Of a stretch of DNA of 64,000 nt, positions 45,082-52,989 are shown in pieces. Position 1 is the stretch's first letter. Each line of letters opens with the position of its first letter. The notes beneath the pieces were generated by a model. The model was not told where the DNA came from. It saw nothing but the letters and a program-made list of their open reading frames with translations, and did not search any database. Origin of the DNA: CADEED01 sp041395625 (GTDB lineage: Bacteria; Pseudomonadota; Gammaproteobacteria; Steroidobacterales; Steroidobacteraceae); contig JAWLAE010000002.1 in assembly GCA_041395625.1 (NCBI GenBank), forward strand, positions 1,194,695 to 1,258,694, given 5' to 3'. A program made the position numbers and the translations under genes.

Positions 45082-46061
45082 AACCGGACTCGCTGCTCGA
45101 CCGTCGATCTGTCATAGCTGGCTTTGGGCTGGCCGCACTGTTGGCTGCACCGCGCACTACGCATGCCGCGACAGTACCAGCTGGGTTGAAATCCGGAGCG
45201 ATCGATCTCACAACGCCTGCCGGTAACGTACTGGCGCTCGCAAAAATCACGGCAACGCTGGAACCCGACAGTCACACCCACGGTTGGTACAGCGGCGTAC
45301 TGATGGGCGTCGTGCCTGGTGAAGCCGTGCGCGAACTCGTCGGCATTATTGGCATGAGCACACAGCGCTTGCGGCCGGTGCCGGAACAAGGCGGCTACCA
45401 ACTCCTGCAAAAAGAGTGCGGCTTTTTTGCCGATCTCGGATCCGGTCGCATCCTGGAACGATGGACCAACCCGTACCTCAATGAGGAGGTTGAGCCTTTC
45501 CACATCGCGAACCCCGCGGTGAACCGCTGGATTCTGCCAGTCGTTCGCGAAGAGCGATTCTACGATCGCGCCGACGGCTCGACGCCGGCGCCGCGGCCTT
45601 TCGTACTGCCGTGGCAAAGGGCTGGTGACCGTCTGATGCTGGAGCAGCGCTCGCATTTCTGGGCCCAGAATCCGCTCGACCCCGCCATCTGGAAGCGCGA
45701 GAGCAGTGGCGTACGGATTCAGGTCTCGGACATGCTGAGCTACAGCGCGAGTTGGGCCGACGTGGCAGACCCGAGCAAGAACCACGTCAACCACGCTGGG
45801 CATTGGGTGCACGTGCGCCCCTGGCAACCGTGGATGCTGATGGGCGCGCATCCAGGCCACTGTCTTTACAGCGCGATGACTGGCAGCGCAGCAACGCTCA
45901 CGGAAGTGCCGGCACACATCGCCGAGGTTGTTAGCGCCAGGCTACCGGAATTTCTCGTGCCACCGCAGGAAGTACAGCGCAGTGAACCGAGCATGGTTCG
46001 GTTCAAGCGGGAGCGGAAGCCTGCCGTAAGCGCAACAGCGCCACCCGATTCGGCAGACTGA
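45078..46061 (+). CDS. DUF1838 family exported protein, paralog 5 (longest)
   Basis: A 327-residue DUF1838 protein with a Tat-type leader (LDRRSVIAGFGLAALLAAPR). Key blocks are GWYSGVLMGVVPGEAVRELV, DLGSGRILERWTNPYLNEEV and PWQPWMLMGAHPGHCLYSAM. The C-terminal ~45 residues after EVVSARLPEFL are basic and serine-rich and extend beyond the other paralogs. The gene ends inside the 3' end of the opposing LytTR gene with a 59-bp convergent overlap. It is coupled to paralog 4. Confidence 0.8.
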   Translation: MKPDSLLDRRSVIAGFGLAALLAAPRTTHAATVPAGLKSGAIDLTTPAGNVLALAKITATLEPDSHTHGWYSGVLMGVVPGEAVRELVGIIGMSTQRLRPVPEQGGYQLLQKECGFFADLGSGRILERWTNPYLNEEVEPFHIANPAVNRWILPVVREERFYDRADGSTPAPRPFVLPWQRAGDRLMLEQRSHFWAQNPLDPAIWKRESSGVRIQVSDMLSYSASWADVADPSKNHVNHAGHWVHVRPWQPWMLMGAHPGHCLYSAMTGSAATLTEVPAHIAEVVSARLPEFLVPPQEVQRSEPSMVRFKRERKPAVSATAPPDSAD

Positions 46062-46959
46062 CGCGCAGCCGCTCACCAGTGATCAGCACGACATGGGTTT
46101 TTCGACCGCGATCCTCGACAGCCTGGATACCGTCGATGCTCACCCAAGCGGATCGGTGGATCTGGATACCGCGCAATGTTCTCAATTCTTCCAGCGCATC
46201 ACCAAAGCGGTAGTAAACAAGTTCCTTGCCCCGTCGGCTGTGCACGTGAATGTAGTGGTCTTCGGCCTCGACGGCGACCAACTCGGACACATTCAAACCT
46301 GCCAAACGATCGAGTCGTTGAAGGAACCTCGGCTTAGGTGCGGACGCAGCGTCGGTCGAGAGTTCGGCGGTCGCGAGCGAATCGTCGGCGCTGTCTTCGC
46401 TGGTCTCGCCCGCTAGCGCCGTCGCGAGCCGGCTCAGGCGCGGCAACCCGTAGAATCGCTCGAGAAAATAGTTGCCGAGCAGCCAGAATGGCAGCCCGGG
46501 CAGCGCCGCGATAAACAACGCGCGCAGATAGGCGAGGTCCGTCAAGTCTCGTTCAATCAGGAAATAGGCCCGCACGACCGGCGTGACGTCGACCAATCCA
46601 ACTTGAAGAAAACCAGCCAGCAGCCACGGACAGTACAGACTGGACGCTGCGACATTGAGCAGAAACCCGGACACAATCAACAGCCATGGCCACGGTTGCC
46701 AGCCCCGCAGTGACCAGCCTACGAAGCGAGAAAACAGATCGGACAACCACCAAGAGGTCATGCACACAAGCGCCCAAATCAGAACAGACGCGGGCCGTGT
46801 CATCTCAGCACCTATGCCAGCACTGTTCAGTCCTAACGGCAACGCCAGCATCAGCGGCGGAATCAGATAGAAGCTGAACCACGCCGCAGAACCGATCGTC
46901 GGAACGCCCAATATCCTCCTGGCGGGTCGCGAAACCGCCAACGTATCAGGTATGGTCAC
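46003..46959 (-). CDS. Membrane-anchored LytTR-family transcriptional regulator
   Basis: A 318-residue protein. The N-terminal ~170 residues contain about four transmembrane helices (AAWFSFYLIPPLMLALPLG, VLIWALVCMTSWWLSDLF, LLIVSGFLLNVAASSL and a fourth). A linker leads to a C-terminal LytTR DNA-binding domain at about 225-318 (VAVEAEDHYIHVHSRRGKEL, IQIHRSAWVSIDGIQAVEDR, LRVSLPNRVALL). It carries no receiver domain, so it probably senses a membrane signal directly. I chose the GTG at 46959 because AGGAG lies 6 nt upstream. It is divergent from the TonB receptor, with the inverted-repeat operator between them. Confidence 0.88.
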   Translation of the reverse strand: MTIPDTLAVSRPARRILGVPTIGSAAWFSFYLIPPLMLALPLGLNSAGIGAEMTRPASVLIWALVCMTSWWLSDLFSRFVGWSLRGWQPWPWLLIVSGFLLNVAASSLYCPWLLAGFLQVGLVDVTPVVRAYFLIERDLTDLAYLRALFIAALPGLPFWLLGNYFLERFYGLPRLSRLATALAGETSEDSADDSLATAELSTDAASAPKPRFLQRLDRLAGLNVSELVAVEAEDHYIHVHSRRGKELVYYRFGDALEELRTLRGIQIHRSAWVSIDGIQAVEDRGRKTHVVLITGERLRVSLPNRVALLRLRQASAPA

Positions 46960-47263
46960 CTTGCACTCCTGGCAACAGAAAACATGGGAGAAAAAGTAGG
47001 TGGCCACGCTCTTGTTGTCAATTGGGCGTCGTTTCGCGTAGCGCGAACTCCGATTCACGTAATAAGCGCACTGGCACACGAAAGCAGGCCGAAGGCGTTT
47101 TGGGCCGCCGATAGGCTACAGACACGCGGTAACACGCGATTCGGGCAGCCATGCGCTCGAGGTGCTGCACCATACAGATGTTGTATTGGCAGCGCGCTAA
47201 CTGCTGGGTGTAGCCTAGCAACTGACTGTTACTTATACGAATTTTTGATCTGGGGAGTTGCGA
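46960..47263. promoter_or_regulatory. Divergent control region between LytTR gene and TonB receptor
   Basis: This 304-bp segment has no convincing gene. It contains the second ATACAG-ATG-TTGTAT inverted repeat at 47172-47186, 77 nt before the receptor ATG. A TATACG hexamer near 47235 is a possible -10, without a convincing -35. The receptor ribosome-binding site GGGGAG is at 47252-47257. Confidence 0.5.
47172..47186. promoter_or_regulatory. 15-bp inverted repeat operator candidate, copy 2
   Basis: ATACAG-ATG-TTGTAT, one base away from the perfect palindrome at 40019-40033, including the same ATG spacer and the same flanking TG afterwards. It lies between the divergent LytTR and TonB-receptor genes. 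The recurrence at two divergent promoters of the same cluster is the evidence for a shared operator. Confidence 0.55.
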
Positions 47264-49624
47264 ATGATCATTAAAACTGTGGCGATCGGCGTCGTGGGCC
47301 TTCTGCTCACGACGATCGCGTTGCCTTCGTCAGCACAGACGTCCGGCGGTACGGCGATGCTGGAAGAGGTCGTCGTCACAGCGCGCAAGCGGGTTGAATC
47401 GATTCAGGACGCGCCGCTGACGATTCAGGCGTTTACCAGCACCCAGATCGAGGAGCGCGGCGTCCAGTCGATCGCGGACCTCGCCAAGTTTGCACCGGGC
47501 CTGACGTTCAATGCGGGCTCCTCCAGAGCAGCGAGCGACTTCTCGATACGCGGTATGACACAGATTTCCGCCGTCGGCGACAACCGCAAGGACCTCGTTA
47601 CCGTATTCATCGACGGTGTGCCGTACATCGGCAACCCGGCTGGCATCGGCAGCGAGGATCTCGCGCGCGTCGAGGTGATCAAAGGCCCGCAGTCGGCGCT
47701 GTTCGGCAAGGCCACGTTCGGCGGTGCGATCAGTCTGATTACCACCACACCGGGCGATGAGTTCAAGGGCCGGGTCAGCGCCACCGCAGGGACGTATGGA
47801 GACTACCGCCTTGAAGGAGCGATTGAAGGACCGCTGGTCGCCGAACGCTTGTCAGGACGGCTCGTGGTCGACGGCCGTCGCTTCGATGGTTTCTACCGCA
47901 ACGCATTCGGCGGTCGCCTTGGCGAGACGGACGAGCGCTACATCGCCGGGACGCTGAACTTTACGCCGACGGATGACATCTCGATCCGGCTGCGCTATAG
48001 CAATCGCAACGACGAGTACGGGCCTGCAGCGACCACCCTCATCGCCCGATCGAACGAACACAATTGTGGTCCGTTTCCCGGCTTCCAGCCGCGCCCGCTC
48101 GCCGGTCTGCCGGTCGGCTTCACGCTGGAGCAGTCGCGCCGTATGTTCTGCGGCGAGCTGCAGGCACCAAGTGGCCCGGTCGGCATCAACACGACCACTC
48201 CGGCCGCGACGGTAGCTGCTGGCCTGTTGCCGTTCACCGAGCACAAGACCGAACTCGAACATGAGCTCGGCGCGTTGACGGCGGACTGGAGCTTTGGCGG
48301 CGGCTATACGTTGACCGCGATCGCCAGCACTCAGGATCAACTGGTCGAGGGCCTGCGGGACTTTGAGATAGCGCCCGAGGATCGCTATCAGTTCTTCTAT
48401 GTAAACGACCAGTCACAGGACACTTACGAACTGCGCGTCACTTCGCCGGCGGAGCAGCGCCTGTCGTGGATGCTCGGTATCGCGCGCCTGGAAAACACGT
48501 TCGAGGTCGTTGGCGGATTCATCAACGGCGCGCTGTTCGGCGCTGGCGCCGGCGGTCCGTCTGCCGCGGCACTCAATCCCATTCGCAGCTCCTCGAAGAC
48601 CGACTCCATCTTTGCCAGCGTGGGCTTCAACTTCACCGACGCATTCAATGTCAGCCTGGAGGCGCGGCGCCAGAAAGACACGCAGGTCAGCGGCGTCGGC
48701 TCGCCGACGGAATTTGCAGTCGAGACAACTGCGACCCTGCCCCGTGTGCTCGCCAAGTACGCGTTGAACGACGAGACGAACCTCTTCGTGAATTACGCCA
48801 AAGGCAACCAGCCAACACAGGGCTACGCGACTTTCTTCCAGTTGACACCCGCGCAGCAGACGATCGCGCTGGCGAACGGCGTCACGCCGCTTGCGCCCGA
48901 AGCGGAGGTCGAAAACTATGAGTTCGGCATCAAGCATCGTGCCGCCGACGGCCGCTGGTACGTCAATGCATCGCTGTACTACCTGGAGTGGGTAGGACGT
49001 CAGGGCCTGCGCACGATACAGGTCGACCTCAACGGCGACGGCATCATCCAGCCAGGCTCCGCCCCGGCTGGCGAAACCTTCAACGTCGTGCCATTCGCCG
49101 CCGGCGACAGTAATACCAAGGGCATCGAGATCGACGGCGCGTATCGGCTCGGCGAGCGCTGGACGCTGGGCGGCAGTGCTGCCTACGCCGACACCAAGAT
49201 CACCAAGGCGCTCAACGAGTCCATTCCGCTGCGCTTCTTCGGTCGCACCGACTCGGCGGGCTTCAAGTTCCCACTGGTTCCAGAACTCAGTGCGGCGGCC
49301 TATGGCCAGTATGAGGCGCCGCTGACAGGTGATCGCAGCTGGTTCGTGCGTAACGACTGGACCTACATCGGCAAGCGTTACGACAATATCGTGAACCTCG
49401 CGTATGTGCCGGCACAGATCCGTGCCAATTTGCGCGGCGGGCTGCGCGCTGAGTCATGGGAAGTCACCGCATTCGTCGACAACCTGTTCGACGACGACAC
49501 GCTGGAAGCCTCGCGCTACCAGAGTGACAGCGCGACTGATCCGTTCTTCTTCCAGCTTGCCGCATCCGAAGCCGTACTGCCTAACAAGCGGCACTTCGGT
49601 GTGACGGCCACGTTCAGGTTCTGA
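47264..49624 (+). CDS. TonB-dependent receptor (no STN domain)
   Basis: A 786-residue outer-membrane receptor. A signal peptide ends at about residue 26 (PSSAQ), and a TonB box-like EEVVVTARKR is near 33-42. The plug has LAKFAPGLTFN, FSIRGM, VFIDGVPYIGNP and VEVIKGPQSALFG. The barrel ends in HFGVTATFRF with terminal Phe. The style (AxFxPGLTF, RVEVIKGPQSALFGK) is typical of receptors of Sphingomonas/Steroidobacter type that import plant- or steroid-derived molecules; the ligand is not evident. ATG 47264 follows GGGGAG. It is operonic with the hydrolase 16 bp downstream and has the inverted-repeat operator upstream. Confidence 0.92.
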   Translation: MIIKTVAIGVVGLLLTTIALPSSAQTSGGTAMLEEVVVTARKRVESIQDAPLTIQAFTSTQIEERGVQSIADLAKFAPGLTFNAGSSRAASDFSIRGMTQISAVGDNRKDLVTVFIDGVPYIGNPAGIGSEDLARVEVIKGPQSALFGKATFGGAISLITTTPGDEFKGRVSATAGTYGDYRLEGAIEGPLVAERLSGRLVVDGRRFDGFYRNAFGGRLGETDERYIAGTLNFTPTDDISIRLRYSNRNDEYGPAATTLIARSNEHNCGPFPGFQPRPLAGLPVGFTLEQSRRMFCGELQAPSGPVGINTTTPAATVAAGLLPFTEHKTELEHELGALTADWSFGGGYTLTAIASTQDQLVEGLRDFEIAPEDRYQFFYVNDQSQDTYELRVTSPAEQRLSWMLGIARLENTFEVVGGFINGALFGAGAGGPSAAALNPIRSSSKTDSIFASVGFNFTDAFNVSLEARRQKDTQVSGVGSPTEFAVETTATLPRVLAKYALNDETNLFVNYAKGNQPTQGYATFFQLTPAQQTIALANGVTPLAPEAEVENYEFGIKHRAADGRWYVNASLYYLEWVGRQGLRTIQVDLNGDGIIQPGSAPAGETFNVVPFAAGDSNTKGIEIDGAYRLGERWTLGGSAAYADTKITKALNESIPLRFFGRTDSAGFKFPLVPELSAAAYGQYEAPLTGDRSWFVRNDWTYIGKRYDNIVNLAYVPAQIRANLRGGLRAESWEVTAFVDNLFDDDTLEASRYQSDSATDPFFFQLAASEAVLPNKRHFGVTATFRF

Positions 49625-49640
49625 GGCACAGAGGGCTCGT

Positions 49641-50558
49641 GTGGATCGAGCGTCGCGCAACCGGGTAGCCATGCTGCGTCGCAGCGTGGCTCTTGGATGC
49701 GGCGCAGCGCTGTGGTGGGTGGCACAAACCGCCCTCGCCAGCTCGATCGCGGAGACAGCGCTCGTCCATCATGAAGTGCTCTCGATCGATGGGGTACCGC
49801 TGAACGTCGTCGAAAGCGGCAACCCCAACGGTGAACCGTTGCTGCTACTGCATGGATTCTCGCAAAGCTACCTGAGTTGGCTCGGACAACTGGGCGATCC
49901 GACACTGCAGGCTCGATTCCGTATCGTGGCGATGGATCTGCGCGGTCACGGAGGTTCCGGAAAGCCCTGGGCCAGCGTGTTCTATGCAGGCCACAAGGTG
50001 TGGGCGGATGATATCCACGCTGTCATCCAGCAGCTCGAGCTCGAACGTCCCTGGATTGTCGGCTGGTCGTTCGGCGGCTACGTCGCAATGGACTTCGTGC
50101 GGGAGTATGGCGAAGCCGCAACGCGCGGCGTCTTGCTGGTTGGCAGCCATGGCGGGCTGCTGCCCCGCCCGGCGGGCGAACCGGCAGCGTTGGTCGGTGA
50201 TCTGCAAAAGAGCATCGATGCTTCGTTGCAGTTCATGAACTTCATGGCTGCGAAACCACTATCAGACGAGGTCATCGCGCGCGGCCGCTACGCCTACGTG
50301 ATGATGCCTGACTACGCTCGTCGCGCCATGAAGGCAAAGCGGCTCGACAACACGGACCTCATCGACAAACTCAACCTGCCAATGCGGTTCATATTGGGCT
50401 CAGCAGACCAAAGCGTGCCGGTCGCACAAGTTCGCGCGCGTGTGGCCAGCAAGCCTTCGATAGATCTGCGTGTCTACGAAGGCGTGGGTCACTCAGCGTT
50501 CATCGAAGCACCAGACAGATTCAACCAGGACCTGATCCAGTTCACCGAGCGCGAGTGA
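49641..50558 (+). CDS. Exported alpha/beta hydrolase, paralog of the 38997 hydrolase
   Basis: A 305-residue alpha/beta hydrolase with an N-terminal hydrophobic leader (LRRSVALGCGAALWWVAQTALA). The nucleophile elbow GWSFG gives Ser142; the acid is in GSADQSVP and the His in GVGHSAFIEAP. It shares MDLRGHGGSGKPWA, VWADD, VIQ and GWS with the 38997 hydrolase. GTG 49641 has an AGAGGG site; ATG 49671 is an alternative. It follows the TonB receptor by 16 bp, so import and hydrolysis are probably coexpressed. The acyl substrate is unknown. Confidence 0.85.
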   Translation: MDRASRNRVAMLRRSVALGCGAALWWVAQTALASSIAETALVHHEVLSIDGVPLNVVESGNPNGEPLLLLHGFSQSYLSWLGQLGDPTLQARFRIVAMDLRGHGGSGKPWASVFYAGHKVWADDIHAVIQQLELERPWIVGWSFGGYVAMDFVREYGEAATRGVLLVGSHGGLLPRPAGEPAALVGDLQKSIDASLQFMNFMAAKPLSDEVIARGRYAYVMMPDYARRAMKAKRLDNTDLIDKLNLPMRFILGSADQSVPVAQVRARVASKPSIDLRVYEGVGHSAFIEAPDRFNQDLIQFTERE

Positions 50559-50595
50559 TGCGAGCGCCGCGGATCCGAGTCGCCTGCGAAACGTG

Positions 50596-52983
50596 CTAAC
50601 GCTGATAGCTAGGCAGCGCCACGGCAGTGGCGCCGATGAATCTTGCCTTCCCGGCATGCAGATCGAGATAGGGGTAGAAATCTGAGTTGGCCGGGGCTTC
50701 GAAAGGCTGCAGCAGCGCCTGAATCGAGCGTCTGTCGCCAACGTAGCGGCGCTCAAGTTCCTGCACAGAGCCAATCCCTACTCGGGCAAGACTGGTCGCC
50801 ATGTCGCCCACTAACAAGCGAGCCAGATCCGGTGATCCTAGATTACCCCCGCGACGTGCCAGGATGAGAATGTTCACGTCGTCTGCATGGTAGACAACGA
50901 AGTCCTCGAAATGAGTCGCCAAAGCTCCCAACACGGACGACACCAGCTCATCGTCGAATTCGTACAACTGCAGCCACTGAACCAACAAACCATCGTCGCT
51001 GAGGTAGTTCGCGATGCTGCCGTAGAATTCTTTGGAAAACAGGCTCGAGACGCCACTGACCCACGGATTCGACGGTTCGGCAACGATGATGTCGTAGCTC
51101 AGATTGTGCAGTGCGAAAAATGTTCGCGCATCTGCGCTATGTATTCGACTACGCGGGTCTTGATAGGCGCGTGCCACGTGCGCGCCAAAGCCGCGGGCGG
51201 CGAGCACCATCATCGGCTCGATTTCAATCGTGTCGACAATCGTGATCGCTGGATCGGCCAGCAGAGTATGCGCTGTTAGGCCGGAGCCGAAGCCTATGTT
51301 GGCAATGCGACGAGCATCCGGCTTGTAGGCGAGTGGCAGACTACCCGCCAGCACCATGGTAACCTCGTCCGGGCTTGGCGGACCGTCGGCGCGCATATTG
51401 ATCGCGGCGTCAGGCTTGCCGTTGGTGGCGATCACCAGCCGATCATTGGCAAAGCGTGCAAGACTGATGGTCGCGGTCTTGCCGTCTCGATAGAACAGCA
51501 CCTCGGCATCTCGCATGACATCAAGATCGCCACTGCGGTAGATACTGGAAATGAGCTGCCAGGTCGGTAATTCCACGGTGCTGAGCACCACACCAATAGC
51601 ACCACAGCCGATGGCCGCAGAAGCTGCCAGCGTTCCAATGGAGAGACTTCGCCCCGCCCACGCCAACAATGCCACCCCCAACACGACATCGAGAACAGCG
51701 CCGAATCCGATCAAGTGCCGCAACCCCAGTTGCGGCAAACCAATGTGTACCGCGAACACGACGCCGACAATCGCTCCCAATGTGTTGGCAGCGTAGACGC
51801 GACCAATTGCCCGCTCGCCATTTCCGGCGCGGAGCATCACTATGGTGAACAGCGGCAACGTCATACCAGCGAGAAATGTCGTGGGCAGCATGACTGCGAG
51901 TGCAATCCCGTGGCTCGCTATGGTGAACAGAGCGAAGCCCTCGTCGGAGCGGGTCAGCGCACTCAACACCCATTCCATCCAGCCGAAGCTCTGCGCATAG
52001 ATCGGGATCGTGAGGATCGCCGCGATGCCCATCGCGATCTGCGCGACCCCGGCGTACGTAGTGGGATCCTCGATGGAATCGATCCGCCGTCGGATCCAGA
52101 GACCGCCACAAGCAAGGCCCGTGATGAAGGCGGACAGCATCAGCTCGAACGAGTGCGTGGTACTGCCGAGCACCAGGCTCAGCATGCGTATCCAGCCGAT
52201 CTCATAGATGAAGGACGCGCAGCCGGTCACGAACGCTGCGACCAGAAATCGCGTTGCCGTAGGCGACGACGCCAGCGAGCGCTCACTGCGAGCGGCCGCT
52301 GGCAAAGCGTTCTCGCGATACGCGAGCATGCCAATCAGCAGCGCGAGTGCGAGATTCAGCAGCCCTGCGATCCGCATCGTACCCGGGAGACCGACCAGGC
52401 CGATGAGCCAGAAGCCACTCGCCAGTATGCCGATCGCTGCGCCCGCGCTATTCGTGAAGTACAGCATGGCGAGAGTACTGCCGCTGTCGCGCGGATGCTG
52501 CCTGATGACGCCTGCACTCATGAGCGGAAACGTCATCCCGAGCAGCACGGCTTGCGGCAGGATCAGTATGGTCGCCACGGACCATTGCAGCGCACTACCC
52601 CATTGCGGGTTCGCGAGACCGGGCAACAAGGAGCCGAACACCGCATCCGTCACCCACTGGAATGTGCCGTGGAACGCCAACGCCAGCAGACCGACTACCC
52701 CCTCCACGGCGGCATAGATGAGCAAGGGCGTTCGCAGTCGCGCGCTGATACGCGACGCCAGCCATGCACCCCCGGCCATGCCACCCATGAAGATCGCCAG
52801 CACTAACGACTGTGCGTAGGCCGCATGTCCCAGGAAGAGCTTGAGGTAGTGCGACCAAATCGACTCGTAGATGAGACCCGAGAACCCCGAGACCACGAAG
52901 AGCGCGAAGAATATCCAGCGCGGTGTCGCCACGTTGGTGACGTTGGTACCGCGAACCAGCGGAAAGTCAGCCGCGACGCGCAC
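50596..52983 (-). CDS. Fused polytopic membrane / spermidine-synthase-like protein
   Basis: A 795-residue protein. About the first 460 residues form a membrane domain of some twelve helices (FSGLIYESIWSHYLKLFLG, LFTIVMLRAGNGERAIGRVYAANTLGAIVG). The C-terminal ~320 residues form a spermidine-synthase-type Rossmann domain with IGFGSGLTAHTLL, DTIEIEPMMVLAARGF, DARTFFALHNLSYDIIVAEP and WVSGVSSLFSKEFY. Such fusions are common in proteobacteria and their aminopropyl donor or acceptor is usually unproven. It starts with GTG and ends a six-gene minus-strand operon (6 bp after the 1024-residue gene). The role in that operon is unknown. Confidence 0.85.
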   Translation of the reverse strand: MRVAADFPLVRGTNVTNVATPRWIFFALFVVSGFSGLIYESIWSHYLKLFLGHAAYAQSLVLAIFMGGMAGGAWLASRISARLRTPLLIYAAVEGVVGLLALAFHGTFQWVTDAVFGSLLPGLANPQWGSALQWSVATILILPQAVLLGMTFPLMSAGVIRQHPRDSGSTLAMLYFTNSAGAAIGILASGFWLIGLVGLPGTMRIAGLLNLALALLIGMLAYRENALPAAARSERSLASSPTATRFLVAAFVTGCASFIYEIGWIRMLSLVLGSTTHSFELMLSAFITGLACGGLWIRRRIDSIEDPTTYAGVAQIAMGIAAILTIPIYAQSFGWMEWVLSALTRSDEGFALFTIASHGIALAVMLPTTFLAGMTLPLFTIVMLRAGNGERAIGRVYAANTLGAIVGVVFAVHIGLPQLGLRHLIGFGAVLDVVLGVALLAWAGRSLSIGTLAASAAIGCGAIGVVLSTVELPTWQLISSIYRSGDLDVMRDAEVLFYRDGKTATISLARFANDRLVIATNGKPDAAINMRADGPPSPDEVTMVLAGSLPLAYKPDARRIANIGFGSGLTAHTLLADPAITIVDTIEIEPMMVLAARGFGAHVARAYQDPRSRIHSADARTFFALHNLSYDIIVAEPSNPWVSGVSSLFSKEFYGSIANYLSDDGLLVQWLQLYEFDDELVSSVLGALATHFEDFVVYHADDVNILILARRGGNLGSPDLARLLVGDMATSLARVGIGSVQELERRYVGDRRSIQALLQPFEAPANSDFYPYLDLHAGKARFIGATAVALPSYQR

Positions 52984-52989
52984 GTAGCG

